64,000 nt of DNA, from positions 72,359 to 136,358 of the forward strand of contig SVII01000001.1 in the NCBI GenBank assembly GCA_015069605.1, written 5' to 3'. Every line of letters begins with the position of its first letter. Position 1 is the stretch's first letter. The DNA comes from Clostridiales bacterium. GTDB taxonomy: Bacteria > Bacillota > Clostridia > Christensenellales > Borkfalkiaceae. The notes beneath the pieces were generated by a model. It searched no databases and was not told the origin of the DNA. It worked only from the letters and a program-made list of their open reading frames with translations. The position numbers and the translations under genes were made by a program. Positions 40,367-51,592 of this stretch are shown piece by piece.

Positions 40367-40942
40367 TTATAAATAAGAAAACAAACCATTCAACACCAAG
40401 CGACCGACGTCTTTTGAGAGTTCTTCCAACGATTGTTTGCGATCAGAATTAAACCATTCGCGATAGACGGAGAACAAACCCATCGTGATAAACGAAGCGC
40501 AAAGACGTTGTTTATCACTCGGAACAAAGTTCAAATTTTCAATCGCTAATAAAATCTTTTGGTGTAAAAAATCGATAGTATTGAAAATAAAACGTGAATT
40601 GTGCTCCATTTTCATCAACGTTTCGCATACATCCCAGTTTGCTGTGAGGTAGTTTGTCAACGCTTCAAACAAAATATAGACGTTTTCCACACCGTATTCC
40701 ACGTTTTCCATCGCCTTTTCAAATCCTGCCATCAACTCGTTTTCCAACTCATCTAAAATACTGTGCACACCATCGTAATAATTGTACACCGTCTTTCTGT
40801 CCACGTCGGCAAGCTCCGCCACTTCTTTGATGGTGATTTTTTCAACTTCTTTTTCTGTCATCAAATGTAACAATGCACCGCGGATGGCCCGTTTTGTTTT
40901 CGATATGCGACGATCTGTTTTTCCTTGATTTTGCTTTTCCAT
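40367..40942 (-). CDS. TetR-family regulator
   Basis: KITIKEVAELADVDRKTVYNYY HTH. Confidence 0.85.
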   Translation of the reverse strand: MEKQNQGKTDRRISKTKRAIRGALLHLMTEKEVEKITIKEVAELADVDRKTVYNYYDGVHSILDELENELMAGFEKAMENVEYGVENVYILFEALTNYLTANWDVCETLMKMEHNSRFIFNTIDFLHQKILLAIENLNFVPSDKQRLCASFITMGLFSVYREWFNSDRKQSLEELSKDVGRLVLNGLFSYL

Positions 40943-41041
40943 CTTTTTTCCTCTCGGTATGGATAATTCCACACATATGGAATTATACCACATTTTAGGG
41001 AAAATTGCAACTCATCCCCACAAATAATTTCTTTTTTTGTA

Positions 41042-41069
41042 TAAAAACGACGTTGTATCGTCGTTTTCA
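41042..41069 (-). terminator. rho-independent terminator
   Basis: aaaacgacgttgtatcgtcgtttt hairpin with T tract on the minus strand, downstream of degV-like gene. Confidence 0.7.
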
Positions 41070-41076
41070 CTACACC

Positions 41077-41985
41077 TTATACTTTAAAGGTTTTTATTAA
41101 ATCAGTTCTCGTTTCGCTAGAAAACCAACCGCAAGATACCGATCCTGGTCCTACGTGCGCTCCGATCACGGGCCCCATGCTTGTCACAAACGGCTTTATT
41201 CCCGTCTTATCTTCAATCATTTTCGCAAGCTCTTCCGCGCCTTTTAAATTGTTGGTATGCACCACCACAACGTAATTCAACGCAGACATGGGTGCCTTAT
41301 CCATACATTCCAATACCTTAGCAAACGCTTTTTTCATCCCTTTGCATTTTTGCACGACGACCAACTTTCCCTCTTCGTCAAAAGTCAGCATCGGTTTGAT
41401 ATTCAGCATTGTTCCAAACGCCGCGCTTACAACCGAAACCCGACCGCCTTTTTGCAAATAAAACAAATCGTTGGGAATAATACAATGTTGCAAATACTGT
41501 CTTTGCCCCATTATATACTCATACGTTTCCTTCGCCGTCATGCCTTTATCTCGACAATCCGCCGCCAAAATCACCAACGCACCCTGCCCAGCCGTCGCCG
41601 TCAAAGGATCAACCGCATATACGTTGAAATCGGGATACTTCGCTTTTACGTCCTCCGCCGCTTGCCGAGTAATTGTAATCGTGTTCGCAAGCCCCGACGA
41701 AATAGTGAAATGCACTACGTCTTTTACCCCCGCCTCCGCCATCTTTGTAAAATGGCGAATATGCGCCTCATAATTGAGTTTCGATGTCCGTGGAAAGTAC
41801 CCATTCGCCACTTTCTCATAAAAAGCGACGTATTCCTCCTCACAAGAAAAATCGTCCAATCCCTCTTCCAATCGTCCGTTTTTTTCCATGGTAAACGTCA
41901 ACGGCGCAAACCAAATGTTTCGCTCCGTTACGTAATCCTTTTTTAAATCACAAGTAGAATCGGTGGAAACGTCAAATCTTCTCAT
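41077..41985 (-). CDS. DegV family (fatty-acid-binding) protein
   Basis: STDSTCDL, TSKLNYEAHIRHF, SSGLANT, GPVIGAHVGPGS. Confidence 0.88.
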   Translation of the reverse strand: MRRFDVSTDSTCDLKKDYVTERNIWFAPLTFTMEKNGRLEEGLDDFSCEEEYVAFYEKVANGYFPRTSKLNYEAHIRHFTKMAEAGVKDVVHFTISSGLANTITITRQAAEDVKAKYPDFNVYAVDPLTATAGQGALVILAADCRDKGMTAKETYEYIMGQRQYLQHCIIPNDLFYLQKGGRVSVVSAAFGTMLNIKPMLTFDEEGKLVVVQKCKGMKKAFAKVLECMDKAPMSALNYVVVVHTNNLKGAEELAKMIEDKTGIKPFVTSMGPVIGAHVGPGSVSCGWFSSETRTDLIKTFKV

Positions 41986-42253
41986 TTCTCTTCCCTCGCT
42001 ACATAGTATTCTTATATTTTCCAAAGTATACTACATTTCCCTATGTTTGTCAAGTGCAACAAACAAAATGTCATATTTTTTCATTACATTTTCACATTCA
42101 AGAAACTCCTGAGATTATCTTTGGAAAAAAATCGAGAACTGGTAATTTTTTTATAGCAAAAGACTTGAAAAAAAGTGATAAACTCGTTATAATATATATT
42201 AGGTCGCATAGGCGCACACACGCGTACGCGAACAAAAAAACGAGGAGTTCTTT

Positions 42254-43861
42254 ATGACATTACAAGATTATCTCCGTTTGAAAAATGGATCCGACGTTCG
42301 CGGCGTTGCCTGCGAAGGTGTAGAAAACGAACCAATTACCCTTACGGAAGAAGCCGCTGAAAATATTGCAAAAGCCTTTTGCGTATGGCTGATCTCCCAC
42401 ACGGGCAAAACCAAAGTTACCATAGCAGTGGGATACGATTCCCGTATCACTTCCCCTACGCTCTGCGAAGCTGTTGTGAAAGGGATTACCTCCACGGGAC
42501 ACGACGTCATTGTGACGGGGCTTTCGACGACGCCTTCTATGTTTATGCTCTTAAAAGACGAAAAGCGAAACGCGGACAAGCCCTGCCAAGGTTCTATTAT
42601 GATTACGGCAAGCCATTTGCCTTTTAACCGCAACGGTTTAAAATTCTTCTTTAAAAACGGCGGTTTGGAAGGATCGGACGTACAAGAAATTTTGTCCCTT
42701 GCTTATTCCTATCATTTCGCTTGCCCTGCTACGCCCGGCGAAAGAACGGACAGTTCTTATTTAGACGAATACGCGGCTTCCCTCGTTGCCCTCGTTCGTG
42801 AGGCTACGGGTGAAGAAACTCCGCTTTTGGGAAAACGCATTATCGTAGATGCAGGCAACGGCGCGGGTGGATTTTTTGTAGATAAAGTGTTACAACCTCT
42901 TGGCGCAAACACCGACGGCTCTCAATTTTTAGAACCTGACGGTACTTTCCCCAACCATATTCCCAACCCCGAAAACAAGGACGCAATGCGCTCCGTTTGC
43001 GAGGCTACGGTAGCCGCGAACGCGGATTTTGGTATCATTTTCGACACGGACGTGGACAGAGCAGGTGCTGTGGACAAAGACGGTTCGGAAATCAACCGCA
43101 ACCGCTTGATCGCTTTAATTTCCGCGGTGTTGTTGGAAGAAAGAGCGGGTACGATTGTCACCGACTCCGTCACTTCGGACGGATTAGCAAAATTTATTCG
43201 CGAACGCGGTGGCGTGCACCACCGTTTTAAACGCGGTTATAAAAACGTTATCAACGAGGCCATTCGTTTAAACGAATGCGGAGAATATACCCCCCTCGCT
43301 ATTGAAACGAGCGGACACGCGGCACTCAAAGAAAATTACTTCTTAGATGACGGCGCATACCTCATTACGAGGCTTTTGATCGCGCTTGCCAAAGCGGCAA
43401 AGGAAGGAAAATCTCTTTCCGATTGGATCGCTGATCTCGCTATGCCGCAAGAGGCGGTAGAAGTGCGTTTATCTTTCGCGGCAGGTTGTGATTTCCAAAC
43501 GATTGGAAAAAACGTCATTGAAGAATACAAAACGTATGCCAAGAGTGTATATTACGCAGAACCTTCCGCGCAAAATTATGAGGGTTGCCGTGTCAATTAC
43601 GACAAAAAGCACGGCGACGGATGGGCTCTCCTTAGAATGAGTTTACACGATCCCATTCTACCCATGAACGTGGAAAGCAACTCTTTCGGCGGCAATTTTA
43701 AAATTTTAAAAGATTTGTATTATTTCTTGCGTCAATATAAAGAACTTGATTTGACGGCATTGAAAAATGCGATTGCTGTGGAAAGACAAAAGCTTGTAGA
43801 TTTCCTCAAAACGGCATATCAGGCAAATCCTTGGATTTTCCACTTTACCCCGAAACAATAA
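42254..43861 (+). CDS. phosphomannomutase/phosphoglucomutase family protein
   Basis: VGYDSRITSP, ITASHLPFNRNGLKFF, FDTDVDRAG, ETSGHAALKEN. Confidence 0.9.
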   Translation: MTLQDYLRLKNGSDVRGVACEGVENEPITLTEEAAENIAKAFCVWLISHTGKTKVTIAVGYDSRITSPTLCEAVVKGITSTGHDVIVTGLSTTPSMFMLLKDEKRNADKPCQGSIMITASHLPFNRNGLKFFFKNGGLEGSDVQEILSLAYSYHFACPATPGERTDSSYLDEYAASLVALVREATGEETPLLGKRIIVDAGNGAGGFFVDKVLQPLGANTDGSQFLEPDGTFPNHIPNPENKDAMRSVCEATVAANADFGIIFDTDVDRAGAVDKDGSEINRNRLIALISAVLLEERAGTIVTDSVTSDGLAKFIRERGGVHHRFKRGYKNVINEAIRLNECGEYTPLAIETSGHAALKENYFLDDGAYLITRLLIALAKAAKEGKSLSDWIADLAMPQEAVEVRLSFAAGCDFQTIGKNVIEEYKTYAKSVYYAEPSAQNYEGCRVNYDKKHGDGWALLRMSLHDPILPMNVESNSFGGNFKILKDLYYFLRQYKELDLTALKNAIAVERQKLVDFLKTAYQANPWIFHFTPKQ

Positions 43862-43971
43862 ACAATCACCAACGAAACCTTTTATAGCATGGCTTGGGTC
43901 ACGAGAAAATTTATTTAAAAACGTGTCAGAGCCATAAATAGAATATAGAAAAAATTTTTAGGAGAACGATT

Positions 43972-45972
43972 ATGGACGTACAGAAAACCACCATCAACGC
44001 GATCAGAATTTTATCCGCGGAAGCCATTGAAAAAGCAAAATCCGGTCACCCCGGTCTGCCTATGGGTTGCGCGCCAATCGCGTACACGTTATTTCAAAAT
44101 CATTTGAAATTTAATCCCAAAAATACGAAATGGGAAAACCGCGACAGATTTATCTTGTCCGCAGGTCACGGCTCTATGTTGGATTATTCCCTTTTCTACC
44201 TCTATGGTATGGGTTTAACGAAAGAAGATTTGATGAACTTCCGTCAGCTCGGTGCAAAAACGCCCGGTCACCCCGAATACGGCCACACGGCAGGCGTAGA
44301 AACGACCACAGGTCCCTTGGGGCAAGGTATCGCCAACGCCGTAGGTATGGCGCTTGCAGAAGCGCATCTTGCCGCAAGATACAACAAACCCAACTTTAAC
44401 GTAGTCGATCACTACACCTACGCAATTTGCGGCGACGGTTGCTTGGAAGAAGGTATTTCTTACGAAGCGTGTTCGTTTGCAGGCACGAATAAACTTGGTA
44501 AACTCATCGTTTTGTATGATGATAACGATATCACCATCGAAGGTGACACCGACGTTACTTTCAAAGAAGACGTAGCGGCTCGTTTTGAAGCGCAGAATTG
44601 GCAAGTATTGAAGGTGAACTTCGTAGAAAATCCTGACGACGTCGCTCTCCTTTCCAAAGCGATTGAAACGGCGAAAGCGGAAACGGAAAAACCCTCTATC
44701 ATTATCTGCCGCACCCACATTGGTTATGGTTCCCCTTTGGAAGGTTCTGCAAAATGCCATGGCGCGCCTTTGGGAGCGGATAACCTTCAAAAATCTAAAG
44801 AAAACCTCGGTTGGACGTACGCGCCTTTTGAATGTCCTCAGGAAGTATTCGACCACTGCGCTGTAAAAGCGGCGGCGGGCGCAAAAGACGAAGCGGCTTG
44901 GAACGAATTGTTTGCAAAATACGAAGCGGCTTATCCCGAACTTGCAAAAGAATACAAATCGGTAATGGCAGGCGAAAAGCCTAACTTTGACCAAATGCCC
45001 GAATTGTACGATTTTGAAAAGCCTATGGCAACTCGTCAAACATCCGCAAAAATCCTCAATCAAATCGCAGCAAAAATGCCTGGTCTTATGGGCGGTTCGG
45101 CAGACCTCGGCCCCTCCAACCTTTCGGAAATGAAAGATACGGACGAAATCAAATACGGCACGTTCTCCGCGGATTGCTTCGCAGGCAGAAATATGCACTA
45201 CGGTATCCGTGAACACGCAATGGCGGCAATGGCGAATGGTATGCAGCTCCACGGCGGTATTCAAGCGTATTGCGCTACTTTCTTCGTATTCTCCGATTAT
45301 TGCAAACCCGCTATGCGTCTTTCTGCGTTGATGAAATTGCCCGTAACGTATATCATGACGCACGATTCCATCGGCGTTGGCGAAGACGGCCCTACCCATC
45401 AACCCGTTGAACAGTTGATTATGCTCCGTTCGATTCCCGGCATCAAGGTATTCCGTCCCGCAGACGGAAAAGAAACAGCAGCGGCTTGGGTATCCGCAAT
45501 GAGCGGCGAAGAACCCACTGTGTTAGTTCTTACCCGTCAAAACTTGCCTCAATATGAAAATAGCGGCAAAGTGGCTATGAAAGGCGGCTACGTATTGGAA
45601 GATTGCGAAGGTACGCCCGACGTACTTTTGATCGGCACGGGTTCGGAAGTGGAACTTTGCGTGAAAGCAAAAGCCGTTTTGGCTGAACAGGGCGTTAAAG
45701 CAAGAGTCGTTTCTATGCCTTGTATCGAAGAATTTGAAAAACAGAGTTGCGAATACAAGAATTCGGTTATCCCTGCAAACGTAAAAGCAAGAGTTTGCGT
45801 TGAAGCAGGTTCGCCTTACAGCTGGTATAAATACGCAGGCGAAAACGGCGAGATCGTAGGTATGTCCACCTTCGGCGCATCTGCTCCTGCAGGAGTGTTG
45901 TTCCCCCACTTCGGTTTCTCCGTAGAAAACGTTGTAGAAAAAGCGTTGGTTTCCGTAAAAAAATGTAAATAA
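43972..45972 (+). CDS. tkt: transketolase
   Basis: SAEAIEKAKSGHPGLPMGCAP, GDGCLEEGISYEACSFAG, GVGEDGPTHQPVEQL. Confidence 0.95.
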   Translation: MDVQKTTINAIRILSAEAIEKAKSGHPGLPMGCAPIAYTLFQNHLKFNPKNTKWENRDRFILSAGHGSMLDYSLFYLYGMGLTKEDLMNFRQLGAKTPGHPEYGHTAGVETTTGPLGQGIANAVGMALAEAHLAARYNKPNFNVVDHYTYAICGDGCLEEGISYEACSFAGTNKLGKLIVLYDDNDITIEGDTDVTFKEDVAARFEAQNWQVLKVNFVENPDDVALLSKAIETAKAETEKPSIIICRTHIGYGSPLEGSAKCHGAPLGADNLQKSKENLGWTYAPFECPQEVFDHCAVKAAAGAKDEAAWNELFAKYEAAYPELAKEYKSVMAGEKPNFDQMPELYDFEKPMATRQTSAKILNQIAAKMPGLMGGSADLGPSNLSEMKDTDEIKYGTFSADCFAGRNMHYGIREHAMAAMANGMQLHGGIQAYCATFFVFSDYCKPAMRLSALMKLPVTYIMTHDSIGVGEDGPTHQPVEQLIMLRSIPGIKVFRPADGKETAAAWVSAMSGEEPTVLVLTRQNLPQYENSGKVAMKGGYVLEDCEGTPDVLLIGTGSEVELCVKAKAVLAEQGVKARVVSMPCIEEFEKQSCEYKNSVIPANVKARVCVEAGSPYSWYKYAGENGEIVGMSTFGASAPAGVLFPHFGFSVENVVEKALVSVKKCK

Positions 45973-45990
45973 GTTTCCCTAAATAGGAAA

Positions 45991-46024
45991 AGACAGCGTA
46001 GCAAAATTGCTACGCTGTTTCTTT
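45991..46024 (+). terminator. rho-independent terminator
   Basis: acagcgtagcaaaattgctacgctgt hairpin followed by ttcttttt. Confidence 0.85.
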
Positions 46025-46903
46025 TTATGTTTTGTTCTTCTTTTCAACTGGCAACCAGATTTCGCAACGATATTCCGCGCTGCTTACGTCGCCGTCGGGA
46101 TACGCCTCAATATCCAACTCACGCGTTGGCTGATATGCGGAATGTGGGAAAAATTCCGTACAAATTTTCTTCCAAGTGTCCTGAATAGCGTTGGGCATCG
46201 CGCCGACACACGCAAACACCGCCCACGTTCTCGCAGGAATGAAATTCCGTCTATATCCTTGCGGAATGGGGGTATCTTTATCGCAAGCCGCCGCAATGGA
46301 ATATTCAAACGTCTTTTCATTTTCGTTCTTATTCGCATAACAAACACCAAAAAGATACGTTTTCTCCGACGCAAGCGATAACAATTCGTCCGAAGTTCCG
46401 TCCGCGTTGGCTCTGTCCCAAAACGCAGGCACGGATTTGAGGTTTGCCCCGTTTTCCGTGGTATGTATCTCCACTTTTTCTATTACCTCAAACGCTTCTT
46501 TTTCCACAATTTTGTAATCCATTAGACTACCTCCACTAACAGTAATTTTTACGGAAATCCGAGAAAATGCTTTTAATTTTGATCCGTCTTTCTTCGCTTC
46601 AGACGGAGTGATGCCGTGAAATTTGGAAAACGCTCTTGTAAAGCTTTCCGGACTTTCATACCCATATTTTAAAGCAATGTCAATTACTTTCACATTAGAA
46701 GAATTTAATTCGTTCCCCGCAAGCGTTAGACGCCTATTTCGTATATATTCACCAAGCGACATACCGCAAACCGCGCCAAAAATTCGTTGAAAATAAAACC
46801 CCGAATACGATGCTTTTTTTGCGATTTCCTCATAATTAATATCTTCGGCGATGTGTTCTTCCACGTAGTCGATTGCGTTTTGTATTCCAATCCACCAATC
46901 CAT
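46025..46903 (-). CDS. AraC-family regulator with GyrI-like effector domain
   Basis: AraC double HTH (KKASYSGFYFQRIFGAVCGMSLGEYIRNRRL) and C-terminal GyrI-like region. Confidence 0.85.
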   Translation of the reverse strand: MDWWIGIQNAIDYVEEHIAEDINYEEIAKKASYSGFYFQRIFGAVCGMSLGEYIRNRRLTLAGNELNSSNVKVIDIALKYGYESPESFTRAFSKFHGITPSEAKKDGSKLKAFSRISVKITVSGGSLMDYKIVEKEAFEVIEKVEIHTTENGANLKSVPAFWDRANADGTSDELLSLASEKTYLFGVCYANKNENEKTFEYSIAAACDKDTPIPQGYRRNFIPARTWAVFACVGAMPNAIQDTWKKICTEFFPHSAYQPTRELDIEAYPDGDVSSAEYRCEIWLPVEKKNKT

Positions 46904-47100
46904 TGTCTTTTACCTCCGACATCTATTATATCGAAAAATATCTTCTTTTTCCTGATTTTTTGTGCTTTTATACGCAAGCATTTTTTTAATTTTCGATAAA
47001 TTATCACAGTTTGAAAACAAAAATTACGCAAATAGAGATTATAATAGGATTGTAAATCTAGCTCATCCATTTCCTTTACAGGAAAACCTCCATAAATTAA

Positions 47101-47142
47101 GGCAAAAGCGCGCGTACCCCTTACGCGTGCTTTTGTTTTGCC
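47101..47142 (-). terminator. hairpin terminator downstream of S41 peptidase
   Basis: aaaagcgcgcgta cccct tacgcgtgctttt inverted repeat. Confidence 0.65.
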
Positions 47143-47213
47143 GTTTCTAAAGGATATTCGACGCATACATGTCTATGGGTAAATTACTTCAACACGTACC
47201 TGCCTGTCTCATT

Positions 47214-48596
47214 TTAAGAAAACAACTTTTCAATCGCCGCTTTGGTTTCTTTTTCCCAATCCCTATCTTCTTCCATGGATACCGCTCCGTCCTCAGGCAA
47301 TATGCCGCGATCGTGAATACAAGTATCCGATACAGGCCAACGAATTTGCGCCGTAGTTAATTTAATCGCTCCGCCACTGATATAAAAAGGATACGTCGTT
47401 TGCATAATCCCTTTCCCAAACGTTTTGGCTATGCCACCACGCTCCGCCAAGCAAATATCCGTATAGTTCACCGCCCCGTAATCAATCATAGCCCCGATTA
47501 AACATTCCGAGGCGGACGCCGTCATTACATCCGCTAACACACAAATACGGCTCTCATCTGTGAAATATCGATAAAAATCATTGCCCGTAGCTTTAAATTC
47601 CCGACGCTTTTCTCCATAATCAGCCACCATCACCACAGGTTTTTTCTGTTTCGCCGTTTTACAAAAATACGAGGAAATCTCGCGCATAACATCTAAATAT
47701 CCACCACCGTTGCCACGAAGATCCAACACAAGGTTTATCTTTCCTTCCTCTTTAAAAACGTCCATCGCTTGTTTAAATTCATCCGCCGCGCCGCCGTTGA
47801 ATTGCGTCAAGCGGATATATGCCGTTGTTGCGTCTAAATAGGTGAATGGATCTCCCCCAACCGTCAAATCTTTCGCGTCATCACCTTGAAAACGATATGC
47901 CGTCGTACTCGTGTGATAAAAGACGTAATTTTCCACGTATTTCTCTTTCGATAAGGACACGGTAGCCTCTTTTTCCCCGTCACGTACTTTCACCACAAAC
48001 GGTTCCCCCGTTGCCCGCTCACTTACAAACGTGAGAAACTCGTCGAATATAACGCTTTCTTTGATATCGTCAACTGTTTTACCAAACCCGATCACGTAAG
48101 ACCCTGCTTTCACCCCCGCTTTCTCCGCAGGTGAGTTGCCTGCAACGCGAGAAATATACATTTGATCCGCCCCATCCACGCTCTTAATCGTAAACACTAA
48201 CCCAAGACCGCTTCTCTTGCCTTTGGACGCCGCCGTGTTTGTTACAAACTCATCTGCCGTCATATACATGGAATAGGAGTCCAACAACCTTCCGTTAATC
48301 GCGTCATAGATTACGCCGTAAAACTCCTCATCGCTGATCGAATAATAATAATCGTTATCAATCCTATTTTTAATTCTATCCAGCGCCCGCAAATCTTTAT
48401 CTACCGTCAAACGCCCCACAAAGCCGCCGATTGCAAACGAACCCAACGCAATCGCGAGCATAATTGCAACCGTTTTCGTCAAATTGCGTCTTTGAGAGCT
48501 TTCCGTTGTTAAATCCGACCCATTATGCGGCATTTTAATATTTGCGTCCCTATCCTCTATTATATTTTTTTTATTTTCATCGCTATTTTTTCGCAT
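47214..48596 (-). CDS. S41 (CtpA-like) PDZ peptidase
   Basis: TM, PDZ (YISRVAGNSPAEKAGVKAGSYVIGFG), catalytic TASASECLIGAM. Confidence 0.85.
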   Translation of the reverse strand: MRKNSDENKKNIIEDRDANIKMPHNGSDLTTESSQRRNLTKTVAIMLAIALGSFAIGGFVGRLTVDKDLRALDRIKNRIDNDYYYSISDEEFYGVIYDAINGRLLDSYSMYMTADEFVTNTAASKGKRSGLGLVFTIKSVDGADQMYISRVAGNSPAEKAGVKAGSYVIGFGKTVDDIKESVIFDEFLTFVSERATGEPFVVKVRDGEKEATVSLSKEKYVENYVFYHTSTTAYRFQGDDAKDLTVGGDPFTYLDATTAYIRLTQFNGGAADEFKQAMDVFKEEGKINLVLDLRGNGGGYLDVMREISSYFCKTAKQKKPVVMVADYGEKRREFKATGNDFYRYFTDESRICVLADVMTASASECLIGAMIDYGAVNYTDICLAERGGIAKTFGKGIMQTTYPFYISGGAIKLTTAQIRWPVSDTCIHDRGILPEDGAVSMEEDRDWEKETKAAIEKLFS

Positions 48597-48708
48597 TACG
48601 CGATCCTCCCCACTGTCAAAAAGGCAGTCATGAAAATATATCCTTTTTTGCGTTCATTTATACCCATTAATGGGCAAAACGCCGAATTCCTTCGACGTTT
48701 TTGTTTTT

Positions 48709-49735
48709 TTACTTATTCAATAATCGATACAACACCGTCAATACACGGAATGACACTGCATCTGAGAACAATCGAATATTCAACCCTGTTGCCTTTTCAA
48801 TTTTATCCAGTCGATACAACAACGTATTGCGGTGCATATACAAATTTCTCGACGTTTCGCTGACGTTCAAGCTACTTTGCAAAAACGCTTCGGCGGTGTT
48901 CAACATCTCCTCTTCTTCAAATATCTCTTTAAATGATTCGTCCGTAAGATCAGTGAAATATTCTATCAATTTCCCTTCGGGAATATCCTCTAACATCTTC
49001 ACAAGCACAAATTCCCGATAGGAATGCACGTTGCCGTTTATCTCGAATACATCCGCGTATCGAAGAGCATTCGAGGCACCCGTGTACGAGGTTGCCACGT
49101 CTTTCAAGTCTCGAACAATCGACCCAACACCTGCCTTTGCTTCCACTCCAAGCTCCTCTTGTAAGGAGTGCACTAAAAACTCCGCATAGTCCACAGCAGA
49201 ACGATATTCCTCACTCTCCGTATCCATAAATTTCACAAGTACGCATTCTTCTTCGCTTATTTTTACGGCAGTGTCAAGGCTATTGCCTCCATACTGTTCT
49301 AAAACAGCAAGTGTTTCTTCCATCATTTTAGGCACGCGCAACGCAATCGCGAAACACGCGCGCCCACGCAAGGAATATTTCGTCGCGTATTTATAGATAC
49401 TCATAGACGAGCATTCGCCAAGCAGGATGCGCTTTAAATATTCTGCTTTCGTAAGGTCAGTTTCTTTTTCCGAAAAGCTCTCCACATAAGAGGGTAACAA
49501 CGCCGCATAGTTGGTTATTTCCGTACCTACCCCCTTCAAAATGCCGATATACCCCGTTCCTCTAAACCAAAAACGGAAATAGGTGTATTCCCCGTCGTCC
49601 GTGACGCCTTCAAATTGTCGATCGCACACAGGTACGCCTTCAGGACGAGTATTTTCTGCATAATAGGTAAAAGGCAAATCGAGTTTTTCCGAAATTCCTT
49701 TAATGATTTTTTGCAATTCGGACATAACGTATCCC
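48709..49735 (-). CDS. PucR/CdaR-type helix-turn-helix regulator
   Basis: C-terminal AEAFLQSSLNVSETSRNLYMHRNTLLYRLDKIEKATGLNIR; GGAGG upstream of MSELQK. Confidence 0.8.
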
Positions 49736-49935
49736 TCCGTAACCGCTCCTACGCTCAAAACGCGATGGCTTATTTTCATAGGTTGTTTCCTACCCATTAT
49801 ACACCAAAACAATTTTTTTTTCAAGGCTTTTTAGGTGTTTTTTGATTTTCCTCGATTTTTATAAAAAACTCTTCTATATTTTAAAAAAAACTTGAATTTT
49901 TTCAAAGAAAATACCAAAAAACAATCGCTTATGTA

Positions 49936-49964
49936 TTGACAACAACTTTTAAAAGTGATATAAT
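49936..49964 (+). promoter_or_regulatory. consensus sigma-A promoter (TTGACA-N17-TATAAT)
   Basis: Exact consensus hexamers with 17-bp spacing upstream of the membrane protein gene. Confidence 0.85.
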
Positions 49965-50052
49965 ACTGTAAAATGAATAGTTTAATTCCGCCTGTTTGCG
50001 AAAAACACACGGAAAAGCAAATTCAAAAATCACTTTCAGGAGAGATTTGTTT

Positions 50053-51090
50053 ATGAGCAAAGTCAACCAGGAAAACATGGAACGTAGCGCTGCAAATGAA
50101 AACGCTGCATCCAACGCGCCGGAAACCCCGGCAAAGCAGAAGAAAGGCGCTGTTGTCGTACGTTGGATTAACTACGTTATCGGCCTTGCATTTGTTATTG
50201 TTGCAATGTACAGCCTCACCCAACCTAGCATGCAAATGGTCGGCATCGTCGGTCTTGTTGTTACCGCAATCAGCGTTGCGTTGGCTACCTGCCTTGCAGT
50301 TGCTGCGATCGGTAAAACAGCTTGGCTGAATGGCTTGCAAGTACTTCTTACCGTTGTTTACGCTATTTTGTTTGTAACCGCAGGCGCGGTGTTAAGTGAC
50401 CTTAACGGTTTGATCTTCCTTATCCTTGCTGTTGTTGTTGCATTGGTTATCGCTATTGGTTTGGTTCGTATCTATGCTGACAGAGCATATGCATCCGACC
50501 TTGTTCGTTACATTTTAGAATTGATCGTTGCATTGGTTCTTGCAGTCGTACTTGTATTGGAAAAACTTGATGACAACAAATATCAAATTTTCGCGTTGGT
50601 CGCAGCGGCTGTTACCATCCTTCAATTGATCTTGGTTGCAGCGCAAATCAAAGCAAGCAGCAAGAAAGAAGTTGCAGAAGCAAGAGAAGCAACCGAAAAA
50701 GAAGTTACCAGCGGTTTCACTGTTGAAGAATACGCTGTTGCTTATCCCTATGAAGGCGGCCCCGTTGCAGGTGTTGAAATGGCTCAGGAAGTTAACCCTA
50801 CCTACACCCCTGGCAAGGTGCAGCCCGTTGCTACTGCAGGTTATGATTTCTACAACTGCAAGAGCTTTGACCCCTTCATTGCTACGCTTGACAACGAAGA
50901 AAGAAATCAGTTCACCGAACTCTTCATCTTGAAATATAAAGGTGTTATGCCCGAAATTCCTGATTATGAAGTAGGCGGCGACAACCGTGAATTCTTCCGC
51001 AAGGTATTCATCTACCTTGGTCAGTACAGAGATAGAATTCCTAACGGATTGCTTACCAAGATGTATAACTTCTCGGTAAAACTTTCCTAA
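50053..51090 (+). CDS. hypothetical integral membrane protein with C-terminal cytosolic domain
   Basis: Six or so TM segments; AGGAG upstream of ATG at 50053. Confidence 0.7.
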   Translation: MSKVNQENMERSAANENAASNAPETPAKQKKGAVVVRWINYVIGLAFVIVAMYSLTQPSMQMVGIVGLVVTAISVALATCLAVAAIGKTAWLNGLQVLLTVVYAILFVTAGAVLSDLNGLIFLILAVVVALVIAIGLVRIYADRAYASDLVRYILELIVALVLAVVLVLEKLDDNKYQIFALVAAAVTILQLILVAAQIKASSKKEVAEAREATEKEVTSGFTVEEYAVAYPYEGGPVAGVEMAQEVNPTYTPGKVQPVATAGYDFYNCKSFDPFIATLDNEERNQFTELFILKYKGVMPEIPDYEVGGDNREFFRKVFIYLGQYRDRIPNGLLTKMYNFSVKLS

Positions 51091-51111
51091 TATTCTCTTG
51101 AAATTATATTG

Positions 51112-51143
51112 AGCCGACGTGTACAACGTCGGCTCATTTTTTA
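51112..51143 (+). terminator. rho-independent terminator
   Basis: gagccgacgtgtacaacgtcggctc followed by attttttat. Confidence 0.85.
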
Positions 51144-51175
51144 TCTCTTTATATTTATTTTCATGTTTTAAGACA

Positions 51176-51207
51176 AAAAAAGGCAAGCCATCAGGCTTGC
51201 CTTTTTA
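51176..51207 (-). terminator. bidirectional terminator-like hairpin
   Basis: aaaaaggcaagccatcaggcttgccttttt. Confidence 0.8.
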
Positions 51208-51573
51208 CATTTCCGCATTAATCTTGATTTGTACCCGTACCCCATCTTCTTCGATGTAGATACGTTCTTCACAAAGTGTTTTTACTAAAAACAATCCCCT
51301 ACCGTGTTCGGCAAATAGGTCAGCATTTTTCACTTCCGCCGTTGGCGCAATCACGTGATCGGATATAATTTTTAATTCCACAAACCCATCCAACACCGCA
51401 CCTTGTAATCTCGCTTCACCGTTTGCGTGCCGCAATACGTTACCAAGCAATTCGCACGCCACCAAGCGACTGTCAAACACACTGTGTTCAGGTACGTTCT
51501 CTTTTGCGAGAAAGACGCACAGTTCCCGTAACGCCGCCTGCAACGTGTCGGTATCTTTAATTTTTATCACCAT
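51205..51573 (-). CDS. HATPase_c anti-sigma-type protein (RsbT/RsbW-like) with intact N and G boxes
   Basis: VACELLGNVLRHANGEA and HGRGLFLVKTL. Confidence 0.7.
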   Translation of the reverse strand: MVIKIKDTDTLQAALRELCVFLAKENVPEHSVFDSRLVACELLGNVLRHANGEARLQGAVLDGFVELKIISDHVIAPTAEVKNADLFAEHGRGLFLVKTLCEERIYIEEDGVRVQIKINAEM

Positions 51574-51592
51574 ACGCCCCCTCCTTTTCTTT

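Noticed and set aside
44215-45402. 395-aa minus-strand ORF antisense to transketolase
   Set aside because: Low-complexity Phe/Arg/Cys-rich translation opposite a conserved gene; codon-bias artefact
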